A DNA stretch of 64,000 nucleotides from Pseudoalteromonas rubra. Its GTDB lineage: Bacteria; Pseudomonadota; Gammaproteobacteria; Enterobacterales; Alteromonadaceae. Numbering within the stretch: position 1 is the first letter of the stretch; each line of letters begins with the position of its first letter. The DNA is taken from the NCBI RefSeq assembly GCF_005887095.1, contig NZ_PNCI01000030.1:43118-107117 (forward strand). The letters run 5' to 3'. Shown here piece by piece: positions 7,654 to 16,761 of this stretch. Under the pieces are notes generated by a model that had not been told where the DNA came from, made no database searches, and saw only the letters and a program-made list of their open reading frames with translations. Made by a program: the position numbers and the translations under genes.

Positions 7654-9126
7654 ATGAGAAAGTCACACTTTCTGGGCACCAAAATTCGCAATTTACGCAA
7701 GCGAAATCATTTAACACTCGAGGATCTGTCCACCCGATGCATCCGGGTTGACCCGCATTCAGCGCCTTCTGTGTCCTATTTGTCAATGATTGAGCGGGGA
7801 AAGCGCACGCCCAGCAGTGAAATGCTAGAGAATCTTGCGGAGGTGTTTCAGAAACCGGTTGACTGGTTTTTGGATAACGAGCCTGAAGTGAATGAGATTA
7901 CACCTCAAAAGGGTCGCCATGGCGGGATCAGCGGAATGGCACTGGAACCCAATTTTTTGTTTGATAACGAGATTTTGCAGATTGCCATTCCTGAAATGTT
8001 ATCTCAAACGGGGATTAGTGGACGTCAGTTTGCGCATCTATTGATCCGTGCTCACCAGGAACATCACCAGAATCACTTTCCAGACTTAGAGCGTGCAGCC
8101 GAAGAGGTTGGTGGCAAAGACCTTTATCTAAACGCTGAAACCCTGTTATCCATGTTAAAGGCACAGGGCCTGGTTGTGCACTGGTTTGATGAGGCGCCCA
8201 GAGAGGTGATTGATGAGAGTGGTCATATGTTTCAGCGTGTGATCACTTCCTATTTTGCGCCCCCAAATGAAGTGCATGTCAATCGTATGCTACAGCACAA
8301 TCAGCCCAGGCTGAAATATGACTTAGCGGTGCACCTTGGTCATGCTGTTTTGCACAACAGAGAAGGTCTTCAGTGCGTGCTCGGTTCCGGGGGCGTCAGT
8401 GGTGGAACGAATGGCGATGAATCTGCACCTAATGCACAGGATATTTTGTCGGCCTGGCATGATTTCGAATCCAGCTTTTTTGCTGGCGCGTTATTGTGTC
8501 CCAAAGTCGCTTATCGGCAGCTTCTGGACTCCTATGGATATGAAACACATATCCACCAGGCGCTTGGAATTTCGCCTTCGGTTGCCATGCGCAGGATGAC
8601 GGTTGCATCGCCTTATCCCCACTGGCATTACTTTGATGCTTATTTGCCTGGTAAACTCAAGGCCGTATATCGTGGCAATGGTATTCCGTTGCCCTGGGGC
8701 AATATGCGCAGTGTTGCGGATCCCTGCCAGCATTGGGCTGTGTTCAGAAAATTTCAGCAGCAGGCGATGCAAGCCAGTGCGCAGCTTTCCGTGCTTAATG
8801 TCAACAATCAACCCAGGCTATATTGCTGTGAATCCATTAAAGTCAACGATGTAGCAGATAATCCACATGTGCTGTGTGCCGGTATTGATTTAAATCCGGC
8901 GATTGCAGCGCAGGGCTTAGATGCCAATGAAGTGGTGCAGGAATTACAGGCCCTGTGTATTAAACAAGGGGGGGCAAGTGTGGTGCCGTGGCATTTGAAA
9001 AAGCAGCTGCAAAGTGTCGCTAAGATTCTCAATATCAACTGGATAGAGCGGGGCATTGCCAACGATGTACGCGTTATTTGTACGCGCGGCAAGGCCTGTC
9101 CCCGACAACCTGGGTGCTATGATTAG
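7654..9126 (+). CDS. XRE-family ScfR/DUF3612-type regulator of acyl-CoA (glyoxylate/propionate) metabolism
   Basis: The 490-residue protein opens with an XRE helix-turn-helix (IRNLRKRNHLTLEDLS...SVSYLSMIERGKRTPSSEML, residues 7-65). A central region contains an IrrE-like helix with HLGHAVLHN, and the C-terminus has a Cys-rich end (CTRGKACPRQPGC). This architecture fits the short-chain fatty acyl-CoA regulators (RamB, PrpR, ScfR) and the DUF3612 proteins that sit beside glyoxylate-shunt genes in Vibrio and Pseudoalteromonas. The frame stays open upstream to a TTG at 7390, but that extension looks non-coding and contains the repeat operator. The ATG at 7654 or GTG at 7633 is therefore preferred. 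The stop overlaps the stop of the convergent GyrI-like gene by four bases. Confidence 0.8.
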   Translation: MRKSHFLGTKIRNLRKRNHLTLEDLSTRCIRVDPHSAPSVSYLSMIERGKRTPSSEMLENLAEVFQKPVDWFLDNEPEVNEITPQKGRHGGISGMALEPNFLFDNEILQIAIPEMLSQTGISGRQFAHLLIRAHQEHHQNHFPDLERAAEEVGGKDLYLNAETLLSMLKAQGLVVHWFDEAPREVIDESGHMFQRVITSYFAPPNEVHVNRMLQHNQPRLKYDLAVHLGHAVLHNREGLQCVLGSGGVSGGTNGDESAPNAQDILSAWHDFESSFFAGALLCPKVAYRQLLDSYGYETHIHQALGISPSVAMRRMTVASPYPHWHYFDAYLPGKLKAVYRGNGIPLPWGNMRSVADPCQHWAVFRKFQQQAMQASAQLSVLNVNNQPRLYCCESIKVNDVADNPHVLCAGIDLNPAIAAQGLDANEVVQELQALCIKQGGASVVPWHLKKQLQSVAKILNINWIERGIANDVRVICTRGKACPRQPGCYD

Positions 9127-9584
9127 AGAATAGAAATCGCGATTTCGACTTCATTGCTCTGATGATAAATTTCTATGTCCTGGCCAAAGGCACGTTGATG
9201 CGGGCAGTCACTTTGTTCGAAGTAACGCCAGACCAGCTCCCAAAGTCGAATCGCCGTCTGGGGCATTTCGCCTTGTGCTGCGAAGCTTAAATAGCGCCCG
9301 CCAGAAAAACGGCAAATCTGTAGTGCGTTGTCGTTATCGACTCGCTCTAGTAGACCGGGCGAATCACAGGCCACCGTGACGTTATAGTCACCATGTTGAT
9401 CTGACTCATAATGTGAATAGATACCGTAGAGCGTCGCTTGGTCTTCTATCAGAGAAGTATAATTGTGGTAAAACTTCTGCCATAACTGGGCAATTTTACC
9501 GTCTGCCTCTGTTTGCTCATAATGATTATTGGTGCGGGTAGTGATCCCCACAAACTGACGTGAAGTGAACGTTTTGACTTCCAT
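9123..9584 (-). CDS. GyrI-like/Cass2 effector-binding domain protein
   Basis: The 153-residue protein appears to be a single effector-binding domain of the GyrI-like/Cass2 type: an opening VGITTRTNN, a central GIYSHYESDQHGDYNVTVACD region, and a final strand with acidic residues (FGQDIEIYHQ). Stand-alone members bind small hydrophobic or cationic compounds or sequester toxins; none of them bind DNA without a fused HTH, which is absent here. The ligand is unknown. The gene converges with, and overlaps by four bases, the preceding regulator. Confidence 0.7.
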   Translation of the reverse strand: MEVKTFTSRQFVGITTRTNNHYEQTEADGKIAQLWQKFYHNYTSLIEDQATLYGIYSHYESDQHGDYNVTVACDSPGLLERVDNDNALQICRFSGGRYLSFAAQGEMPQTAIRLWELVWRYFEQSDCPHQRAFGQDIEIYHQSNEVEIAISIL

Positions 9585-9879
9585 TAGATTCCCTGATTAC
9601 TCGTCGTATATCGCGAAAATTGCTATTACTCCGAATATCTGTCCCTGTCTGCTGACATGATCACAATGCTGAGTGTGACCTTTTAGCGTTTCAATAGAAG
9701 GTGGAGATTGCAATTTTATATGTATATTAAATAGCCACTTAGACTAATTATAAAGCGAGCGAATGGTAACATAGTGTGAACTTTAGGCAAGCAAGTGGGA
9801 AGAAAAATCTCCATGTCTTTAGGCGTATTGTGGCGCCAGATGAGCGCACCACAATACAAAGCGACAAACAGTATGAGTG
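9585..9879. other. Intergenic stretch without a recognised gene
   Basis: These 295 bases separate two minus-strand genes. The part nearest 9584 is AT-rich and probably holds the promoter of the GyrI-like gene. I see no strong terminator, RNA gene or repeat. Confidence 0.4.
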
Positions 9880-10284
9880 CTACTGCCCATCCTGTCCGTG
9901 CCAGTCCCAGTTGGGATAAAATGTGCCATTTACCGTGGCATTGAGGCCAGAAATAATAGAGTTGGGTTTATCGACAGATTGCCACCCGCTTGCATAGGCG
10001 TTTTTAAGTTCAAAAACCACATTGCCCCAAAGCCAGTAAGGACCGGTAATGGAGGACTGATTGTAAGCTGCAAACAGGGTCTGACCGCCCATCATGATTT
10101 CCTTAACGGTACTTTGGTTGTCAACTTCTGCAACGGCTTTGCTCCAGATTTTGAGCAACTTAATACTGGATTGATTGTCGCCCAGAAAATACCCGTTACC
10201 AGAGACTTCGACGTCGTTAAACTGATTGCTGCTGGTCGTTCGGGCCATTGATGTGTCCAAGACGTTAAGTGCAACCTGTTGATT
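9880..10284 (-). pseudogene. C-terminal continuation of the secreted protein, cut off by an in-frame TGA
   Basis: After the TGA at 10285-10287 the same reading frame stays open for another 134 codons to 9880. The downstream part (beginning NQQVALNVLDTSMA and ending near WHGQDGQ) has the same low-charge, Asn/Ser/Val-rich beta-repeat style as the upstream part. No plausible start with a ribosome-binding site is seen between them. One nonsense change (for example TGG to TGA) explains the arrangement best. A TTG at 10260 would be needed for independent translation. Confidence 0.6.
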
Positions 10285-10860
10285 TCAATCCATTAGATTT
10301 GCCACTGAACTCCCTGAGACCCGAAGCTGAAAGCTGTTTTGGTTCCTGGCAAACAGGGTACTATTATCATCAGTAACAAAGGGGTAAAACGGTGCTTTTG
10401 GGTTGAACACGTAGGCTGTTTTCAGGCCATCAATGGTGACAGTGGCATTGGCTTCAATGCGCAGCACCCGGGCCTTATCCGGCGTATCAATAGTAAAGTT
10501 TCTGAGTGACGATACAGCTGAACTGACGACAATGGCTGTTTTTTGTTGATGTGAAGCGTGCAGTGAGATGGTTGCGTTGTCCTGAGCACTGCCTGTTAGC
10601 GTGATTCCGTCTCGCTCAATGAGGATCGGTCCGTCACATTGTCCGGAAAACTCAACAGTCATCTCAAGCGATAATGAATGAAGATAATCAAGCATACGCC
10701 TGAGTGCCTGTGGATCATTGTGGCAGTTGACGATGATTTGGTGATAACTGTTCAGTTCAACCTCATTATTGTGCTCTGCAATTAGCTGCTGTGCCGAAAC
10801 ACTGCAAGCTGAAATGCACAACGGCGTGATGATCCTCGCGAGTAAGTTTAGTGGTTTCAT
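10285..10860 (-). CDS. Secreted beta-repeat protein, N-terminal part (probably truncated)
   Basis: The 191 residues begin with a signal peptide (MKPLNLLARIITPLCISACSVSAQQ). The body resembles a right-handed beta-helix or parallel beta-repeat protein: repeated short strands such as ITLTGSAQDNATISL, SLRNFTID, ATVTIDGL. I do not recognise a named family. The frame ends at TGA but continues in the same frame for 134 codons (see the next-lower feature), so the intact product would be about 325 residues. Whether the present gene is broken or the base call is wrong cannot be decided from the sequence. Confidence 0.6.
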   Translation of the reverse strand: MKPLNLLARIITPLCISACSVSAQQLIAEHNNEVELNSYHQIIVNCHNDPQALRRMLDYLHSLSLEMTVEFSGQCDGPILIERDGITLTGSAQDNATISLHASHQQKTAIVVSSAVSSLRNFTIDTPDKARVLRIEANATVTIDGLKTAYVFNPKAPFYPFVTDDNSTLFARNQNSFQLRVSGSSVANLMD

Positions 10861-11042
10861 TCCTGTGACCTTACATGTTGCTTTAATGAAAATAAAATGT
10901 AGCTTTTGATGTGTTTTTGGTCAATTGATTTTACTAATTTGATTGCCAGTGCTTGCACACTAACCTGGTACAGGAAAATATAATGAGTAATGTCAGAAGG
11001 CTATGCCGGGGTGATACACCCGGCATAGTGCAATATGTCTGG

Positions 11043-12830
11043 TTAGTTCATAAGCTGACGGATGAATTTGACCGGGGCGCTGCCATAGCTCAGAAATTGC
11101 TCATGGAATGCTTTGAGGTTGAAGTCGTCCTGCAGTTTTGTCTTTTGCTCTTCGCGAAGGTCGTAAATTTCACGAAACCCACTGTAATAACTGGTTAACT
11201 GTACCTGACTCAGTGTTGCGCGTCGCCACTTGCCTTCTGCTTCTGCCTGCTCCTGGAAAGCCCCATTCATGAGTAGATCTAAGCCCTGTTCTTTGCTGAT
11301 CCCTTTAACCTGAATGCCGTAATCCAAAATGGTGTTACAGATCACACGAAGGTTCCATTTATAGTACATCAGCCACATTTCTGGCTCGAAATTACCATAG
11401 CCCTCTTCAAGCATCATGCGTTCTGTATACACAGCCCAGCCTTCAACCATGGCGCCGTTACCGAAGATACTTTTGACCAGAGATGGAGAGGTATTGGAAT
11501 AAACAAGCTGAGTGTAGTGGCCTGGTACTGCTTCATGAATGTTGAGGATCTGCAATATCCAGTGGTTGTATTCACGTAATAAAGAGCCAGCCTGCTCATC
11601 AGTCAGACCGTCGAGTGGCTCCACGTTGTAATACGTGTTTTCTTTTGTCTCATAAGGACCCGGTGCCGAAATGGATGCCAGCGCAAAACCCTGCATGTAG
11701 TCTGGAGTCTGACGAACTACCAGAGGTTTTTCCGGATCTAAAGTTAACAAGTCCTTCTCCATGACAAAGCGTTCCAGTTCCGGGATCTGGCGTTTGATTT
11801 CATCTACAAACTGAGACTTATCGACATGGCGCTGAGACAGGTGCTTTATCAGTGTCGCAATGGCTTGGCTGTCATCTTCAGGGCGTGCGGTTTGCGGGAA
11901 GTATTTCGGCCAAAGCTGCTTAGTCAGCGTGACCATTTCCGCAGTGACCCGTGCTTTGTCGGCAAGTGCTTTTTCATACATCTGTTTAGCGGTGTAGCCC
12001 GACTGGATATCAAAAGCAAACTTCTCTTCATAGAGCGCTTCACCAATCCGAAAACTGCGTGCTTTACCGGTTTTCAGCATTTCCAGCTCAAGCCCTGACA
12101 GGAAATCTATGTAGCCGTTAATTGCGGTTTTAGCGTTGGCAAAGCGCTGTTTAAACTGCGCTTTTTCCTGTGCACTGAAAGAAGAGAGTGCATCTGCACG
12201 AGTGAGCAAATCATCGGTTAGTACGCTAAATGCCCCTTTATTCTGCTGGATCCCTAGTTGAGTGTATTCTTGCGTCGGATCATCAATGTTGGCCTGTGCG
12301 GCACGGTAATAGTCAGGGACGTATTGTAGCCGATTAAGGACCTGACGGAGCTTTTGTTCTTCGGATTTAAAGCGACTGTTTAGAATGTTTGCAAAACCGT
12401 ATGACACATTGTAACTGCTCGGATCCCACTGCCAGCGTTTGAATTTTTCCTGATCCCAGCGGGTACTTTTTAATTCGTTTTCAATCAGGTAATAATCAAT
12501 TTTCAGATTGTCGCTGAGTTTTTCTGGATCAAATGAATGCAGCTTGGCCAGCTGGGCATCGATGAAAGTTAGATTTGCTGCGCGATTTGCCGCATCGGGA
12601 ATGGTGATCACATCATCGTATTTGCCGTATCCACGATATACGGACAGCTCGGGATATTGTTGCCATAATTGTTCGATAAACTGGTCTGAAAAGGTTTTAA
12701 AAGCGGCATCTTGTTGCTGTTGGCTGGTTACTGAGGCCATTGATTGTGTCTGTGATTGGTCTTGAGTCTGAGCGCAGCCTGCAAGGGTAAAGATGGTCGC
12801 CAGAGAAAGGCTGATCACCGTTTTTTTCAT
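11043..12830 (-). CDS. DUF885 family lipoprotein (putative metallopeptidase)
   Basis: The 595-residue protein has a lipoprotein signal (lipobox TLAGC, Cys19) and then a long helical body. It carries the DUF885 signature HEAVPGHYTQL, an HExxxGH zinc-site variant, near residue 437, with an EGWAVYTE motif about 30 residues later providing a likely third ligand. DUF885 proteins are predicted zinc carboxypeptidases of the M32/gluzincin type; their substrates are mostly unknown. The ATG overlaps the stop of soxR (ATGA, 12827-12830), so the two are probably cotranscribed and translationally coupled. That pairing with a redox regulator is not one I know as standard. Confidence 0.85.
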   Translation of the reverse strand: MKKTVISLSLATIFTLAGCAQTQDQSQTQSMASVTSQQQQDAAFKTFSDQFIEQLWQQYPELSVYRGYGKYDDVITIPDAANRAANLTFIDAQLAKLHSFDPEKLSDNLKIDYYLIENELKSTRWDQEKFKRWQWDPSSYNVSYGFANILNSRFKSEEQKLRQVLNRLQYVPDYYRAAQANIDDPTQEYTQLGIQQNKGAFSVLTDDLLTRADALSSFSAQEKAQFKQRFANAKTAINGYIDFLSGLELEMLKTGKARSFRIGEALYEEKFAFDIQSGYTAKQMYEKALADKARVTAEMVTLTKQLWPKYFPQTARPEDDSQAIATLIKHLSQRHVDKSQFVDEIKRQIPELERFVMEKDLLTLDPEKPLVVRQTPDYMQGFALASISAPGPYETKENTYYNVEPLDGLTDEQAGSLLREYNHWILQILNIHEAVPGHYTQLVYSNTSPSLVKSIFGNGAMVEGWAVYTERMMLEEGYGNFEPEMWLMYYKWNLRVICNTILDYGIQVKGISKEQGLDLLMNGAFQEQAEAEGKWRRATLSQVQLTSYYSGFREIYDLREEQKTKLQDDFNLKAFHEQFLSYGSAPVKFIRQLMN

Positions 12831-13354
12831 TCGCTTGTTCCTTTTATATGGTTTTTCTTATCATAACAAGATTTAACTGCCTTTGCCTGCACCGGGCTAT
12901 CAATAAGGACAGCTCCTGTGCCTGCCTGAGCCATTACATCTTCCGGGTTGTACATGGGACAGCGGCTCATGGATAAACAGCCACACCCTATGCAGCCATC
13001 CACCATGTCACGGACACGTTGCATGTAGGCGATTTTTTCATCCAACTTTGCCTGCCATTGTCTGGACATATTTGCCCAGTCTTGTTTACTTGGGGTATCG
13101 CTGTGTGGCAATGCCATCAGCGTCTCTTTGATTTCAGCCAGAGTGATCCCCATTTTTTGTCCCGCTTTAATAATGGCTATGCGGCGTAAGACATCTTTTT
13201 TGTATCGTCTTTGATTTCCGGTATTACGCCAGCTGCGGATCAGGCCTTTGTTTTCATAGAAGTGAAGTGCTGACACTGCGACGTCTGCACGTTTCGCGAC
13301 CTGTCCGACACTGAGTCTAGGTTCGTCCCGCTCCGGTTTATTGTTTGTCGTCAT
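12827..13354 (-). CDS. soxR: Redox-sensitive MerR-family transcriptional activator SoxR
   Basis: The 175-residue protein has the MerR winged helix near residues 15-80 (VGQVAKRADVAVSALHFYE, then RRYKKDVLRRIAIIK) and a dimerisation helix. The [2Fe-2S] cluster motif is CIGCGCLSMSRC (residues 120-131), the four-cysteine pattern of SoxR. SoxR is activated by oxidation or nitrosylation of this cluster, typically by redox-cycling compounds. An 18-base SoxR box lies 13-30 bases upstream of the start and is shared with the divergent flavodoxin-like gene. The stop overlaps the start of the DUF885 gene. Confidence 0.92.
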   Translation of the reverse strand: MTTNNKPERDEPRLSVGQVAKRADVAVSALHFYENKGLIRSWRNTGNQRRYKKDVLRRIAIIKAGQKMGITLAEIKETLMALPHSDTPSKQDWANMSRQWQAKLDEKIAYMQRVRDMVDGCIGCGCLSMSRCPMYNPEDVMAQAGTGAVLIDSPVQAKAVKSCYDKKNHIKGTSE

Positions 13355-13362
13355 TGTTTTGC

Positions 13363-13393
13363 TTTACCTGAATCTTGGTTGAGGTTTTAGACT
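13363..13393 (+). promoter_or_regulatory. SoxR-box promoter with 19-bp spacer
   Basis: CCTGAATCTTGGTTGAGG (13367-13384) matches the dyad CCTCAA-n6-TTGAGG with one change in the left arm. It sits between a -35-like TTTACC (13363-13368) and a -10-like TAGACT (13388-13393), with 19 bases between the two elements. This overlong spacer is the hallmark of MerR/SoxR-activated promoters. It points rightward, to the reductase gene at 13423, and the box is also positioned to repress soxR. Confidence 0.78.
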
Positions 13394-13422
13394 AACAGCA
13401 AATAATACAATGGAGAACCACT

Positions 13423-13884
13423 ATGAAATCAGTCATTTTATACTCAAGTTCAAAAAAATATGGGAATACTGCGCATTCGGTACAAACGTTGGCACCAGAA
13501 TTACAAGCTGATTGTATTTATCTCGATGATTATGAAATTAATGACTATTGCTATAATCACACCAATAGTGATGATGGTTTTCGCACCTTGTTTCGTCGCT
13601 TACTGAACTATGATCATATTGTTTTTGCGTCGCCAGTTTACTGGTATGCAATGACGCCCAGAATGAAGGCATTCTTTGACCGTATCACCGAGTTTATGGA
13701 TGACGAAGCACTGCAGCCAGAATTGAGAAAGCTGCGTAATAAAAGGTTTTCGATACTTTCAAATTCGATTAAAGGAGCTGCACCAAAGTGCTTTATTGAG
13801 GTATTCCAAAGAACCTGTGAATACCTGGGTATGATCTGCCACAGTCAAATTCATCATCAGTATCCGTTTGAGGGAGACAAATAA
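13423..13884 (+). CDS. Flavodoxin-like NAD(P)H-dependent FMN reductase, SoxR target
   Basis: The 153-residue product has the flavodoxin-like fold: the opening strand MKSVILYSSSKKYGNTA with the phosphate-binding loop, and ASPVYWYAMTPRMKAFFDRI (about residues 68-87), typical of the NADPH-dependent FMN reductase/MdaB-like families. Such enzymes reduce quinones or other electrophiles using FMN. The SoxR-box promoter directly upstream fits a role in defence against redox-active compounds (established SoxR biology; the specific target is inference). A ribosome-binding GGAGA lies shortly before the ATG. The protein is slightly shorter than many family members. Confidence 0.82.
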   Translation: MKSVILYSSSKKYGNTAHSVQTLAPELQADCIYLDDYEINDYCYNHTNSDDGFRTLFRRLLNYDHIVFASPVYWYAMTPRMKAFFDRITEFMDDEALQPELRKLRNKRFSILSNSIKGAAPKCFIEVFQRTCEYLGMICHSQIHHQYPFEGDK

Positions 13885-14019
13885 AAAATGAATTTTTCTG
13901 GTTAAAAAATAGGCGTTAATTATTTCATTAAACTAAACTGTCATTGCTGTGTCACGGAGAACCGATTGTCAGGCTCTGTGCATAGCAATATCAGTAACCG
14001 TCGAAACCAGGAATTACCC

Positions 14020-15954
14020 ATGAAGATATACAAGCTGCGCAACTGGCTTGTTATATTGTCAGTTTTCATTCTTGCCTCCTGCCTGGGAGACGATGACGAC
14101 GACAATACTAAAACGCCAGACACAACTGCACAAACCACAGAAATCAAAGTGAGCCCGGCTTTGGGGCTAACCCGAAATGCCACAGTCAGGCTTGTTCTAC
14201 TTGCCAATAATACGCCAATTGAAGGGGCTACCGGTAACACCGGAGAGTCCGGCGTTGCAACCATATCGCTTTCGTCAGCAATTACCGAGCCCTTTATTGT
14301 CGAGGTAATTGGCGGAGGAAACGCTGAATACTTTGATGAGGCCAAAGGTACCTTTCTGGCTTTACCGGCTGATGCCACGCTACGTGCTGTTCTGGGGGCT
14401 TTTCAGTCTGAAGTTGGGGTCACAACACTGACCGAAATTGCTGCAACAGCCATATTGAATACAGGGGCCACAAGTACCTCAGCCATTGAGTTGGTCAATG
14501 AGCAGGTGCGTGTCGCCCTGGCTCCGGCTCTGACCGACATAACCGCTCCACCTCAGTTAATCGGTGCGAACAGCGGTGTGACCGCAAGTAGTGATCAGGC
14601 AGGAATATATGCTGTTTCTCTTGCCGCACTGGCTCAGCTCGGTGATTCGTCGAGTTCACCGGCATTAGCCATTGTTGATGCATTACGTGCTGACTTTCTG
14701 GATTTAACGATTGACGGAAAGGTTGGCGATAAAGTGTTCGAATCACCTTTGTACAACGCCAGTAATTTTATCAGTGAATATACCAGTGCCATTCAGGCAT
14801 ACGCACAACAGGTAGGGTTAACAGCTGACCTCAATACAACTTTTTCTTTGGACAACATCAAGAAAACGCTTGAAGGGTTGGGTGACATTTTTGCCGGCTT
14901 GGATCTTGGCTCGCTTGAGCTGGACTTTGTGCCCGGCGGTTTATCTTCTGGATCAGGAGGTGATTCAGGCGGTGACAATACCGGTGAAGGCAACACTTTG
15001 ACCATCACAGGTACTTCGACCGTGGCGGGTGTCACGACAGAAATACCCAAAATCACTATCAATGACGTACCTGCGCCAGACCCCAATGATCTTGAAACCA
15101 TCAAAAAGCAGATTGAGGATTCGCTTGTTCAACAAAGCCTGACAGTGAATGATCTGGTATTTGAATTGGTGAGCAGCTCAGCAACCGAAATTGTGGTCTC
15201 TGTGCGTTATTCAGTGACAACTCAGGGGGTAACTGTCTCATCTGATTTAACTTATACCTGGACGCTGACTGGCAATGACAATAATGACGTAATGCTGCCA
15301 GAAGTGCTCAAAGGCCAGGTATTCGAATTGATGTTTATGTTAGCGAATAACGGCAGCAGTTATGCCGACGGTCAGAAAGTTAAATTTACATTCTCAAGTT
15401 CAGGCATGATGTTTATAGACACCGATCCGGACGCAAACAATGGAGACGAAATGTCGCTTGATGGTGTGATGATGGAAGGATCTGAATATGTTTACAAAGA
15501 CGATGGCGGGTTTATGTACAAGGTGTCTGTAACAGCAACAGGCATTAAGGAAATCAACTTGTTTACTATGGAAAATCAATTACTGGGTTCATTTATCGCT
15601 GCAGGTGTTACTAACCTGGACCTGGTAACCGCAAAAGCAGGAGAGTATAGAGTAACCGGAACCGGTCATACACGTGGCACTGTGGTGATAGGCTCAGATG
15701 GCGCTATCGACTTTGACACTGGTATCACTTACGCACAAAGCGACATAACAAGAATCGACGATCGTACCGGAGCAGAACTGGAAGAGCCTCGTATTCAGGT
15801 GAATTATGGACAGGATGATGATGGGCCAGTGATCAATCTGTTTTTGTCGCAAGACCGTATGCAGATCACCAGTATCCAGTACAGAATACGTTCGGAAGGC
15901 GTGGATGTCATGGTAACGGTTGAAGGCACAGTGACGGGGGGTGGTGGCGGTTAA
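14020..15954 (+). CDS. Large surface lipoprotein of unknown function
   Basis: From the ATG at 14020 the protein has 644 residues with a lipobox (ILASC, Cys21) followed by an acidic GDDDDD linker. The first domain (about residues 35-115) resembles an Ig-like/carboxypeptidase-regulatory fold (ATVRLVLLANNTPIEGATGNTG, GVATISL). The middle is helical, a Gly/Ser/Asp-rich linker follows (about residue 310-325), and the remainder is beta-rich, ending in a Gly run. The Asp tract after the Cys favours inner- or outer-membrane sorting rules that cannot be settled here. The frame is open further upstream (13966), but the ATG preceded by CAGGAA is the better start. I do not recognise the family. A strong terminator follows at 15971. 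Confidence 0.7.
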   Translation: MKIYKLRNWLVILSVFILASCLGDDDDDNTKTPDTTAQTTEIKVSPALGLTRNATVRLVLLANNTPIEGATGNTGESGVATISLSSAITEPFIVEVIGGGNAEYFDEAKGTFLALPADATLRAVLGAFQSEVGVTTLTEIAATAILNTGATSTSAIELVNEQVRVALAPALTDITAPPQLIGANSGVTASSDQAGIYAVSLAALAQLGDSSSSPALAIVDALRADFLDLTIDGKVGDKVFESPLYNASNFISEYTSAIQAYAQQVGLTADLNTTFSLDNIKKTLEGLGDIFAGLDLGSLELDFVPGGLSSGSGGDSGGDNTGEGNTLTITGTSTVAGVTTEIPKITINDVPAPDPNDLETIKKQIEDSLVQQSLTVNDLVFELVSSSATEIVVSVRYSVTTQGVTVSSDLTYTWTLTGNDNNDVMLPEVLKGQVFELMFMLANNGSSYADGQKVKFTFSSSGMMFIDTDPDANNGDEMSLDGVMMEGSEYVYKDDGGFMYKVSVTATGIKEINLFTMENQLLGSFIAAGVTNLDLVTAKAGEYRVTGTGHTRGTVVIGSDGAIDFDTGITYAQSDITRIDDRTGAELEEPRIQVNYGQDDDGPVINLFLSQDRMQITSIQYRIRSEGVDVMVTVEGTVTGGGGG

Positions 15955-15970
15955 TCACTAAACTGAATGA

Positions 15971-15998
15971 GTAAAAGCGGGTGAAAACCCGCTTTTAC
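15971..15998 (+). terminator. Terminator after the large lipoprotein
   Basis: A perfect 12-base-pair stem (15971-15982 with 15987-15998) around a GAAA tetraloop. The stem base carries A-runs on one arm and T-runs on the other, so it could work in both directions between these convergent genes. Confidence 0.85.
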
Positions 15999-16040
15999 CG
16001 TTATATAACAGCCCGAATCAGGCACGCTTGTTTAGTGTGC

Positions 16041-16559
16041 TTACCACTTAAACAGCTTACATCTTTGCTGGGTATTGCCCTGATAATTGGAGACAACCGT
16101 GTGTCCAACTTTTGACTCACGGATTGGGTCGACGCTGAATGTATTCATGTTAACGTCAATCGTACCGTTGCTGTCGAGCTTGTAAGACACTTGTAGCTTG
16201 GTACTGCCGATTTCAAACAGGCTTAAGAACTCATCGTTTAGCAGGTATTGATCAATGACAACGCCATTGTTTTCATCAATAGCATAATGGCCCAGGTTTT
16301 CGTTGATTGTCAGCAAGCTGTAATTGCGAACATTTTTACGCGCGCCTTCTCCATAAGTCACGATCCAGTCAGCTTTGTCGTCTACAGATGCGCCGACCTC
16401 AAGTGACATTGGAAATTGGTAAAGCGTTCCGCGAGCAGGTGAGATGACTTCGCACTGACCTTTGTAATAACCCTGCCACTGTTGTGGTGAAGCTTGTGCG
16501 GTTGCGCTCAGCATTGTTATTGTTGTGAGTGCTAAAGCAGATTTGATCATCTTATTCAT
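16041..16559 (-). CDS. Secreted hypothetical protein
   Basis: A 172-residue protein with a clear signal peptide (MNKMIKSALALTTITMLSATAQASP). The mature part is beta-rich with two Cys (in KGQCEVISP and QQRCKLFKW) placed near the two ends, suggesting a disulphide closing a small barrel or lipocalin-like fold. I do not recognise a family. It is convergent with the preceding lipoprotein, with the bidirectional terminator between them, and divergent from the DUF4920 gene. Confidence 0.65.
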   Translation of the reverse strand: MNKMIKSALALTTITMLSATAQASPQQWQGYYKGQCEVISPARGTLYQFPMSLEVGASVDDKADWIVTYGEGARKNVRNYSLLTINENLGHYAIDENNGVVIDQYLLNDEFLSLFEIGSTKLQVSYKLDSNGTIDVNMNTFSVDPIRESKVGHTVVSNYQGNTQQRCKLFKW

Positions 16560-16761
16560 ACTATTTTCCTTTGTGATAGTGTTTACCCATTTAAGGTAAA
16601 TGTAACTGGTTAAACTTGCAATACGGTGCGTAATGCTTTGTAAATAGGATGTCTTTTAAGTAGCCTGCTTGTATACTACCTGTTTGGGGACTTCGAAATC
16701 GGCAAAAGCTTGTTATGAATATCTGATCCATAACAACCACGCGCCATCGCTAAATACGAGG

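Noticed and set aside
10953..11198. 81-codon plus-strand ORF upstream of the DUF885 gene end
   Set aside because: Mostly antisense to the DUF885 coding region; no supporting motif.
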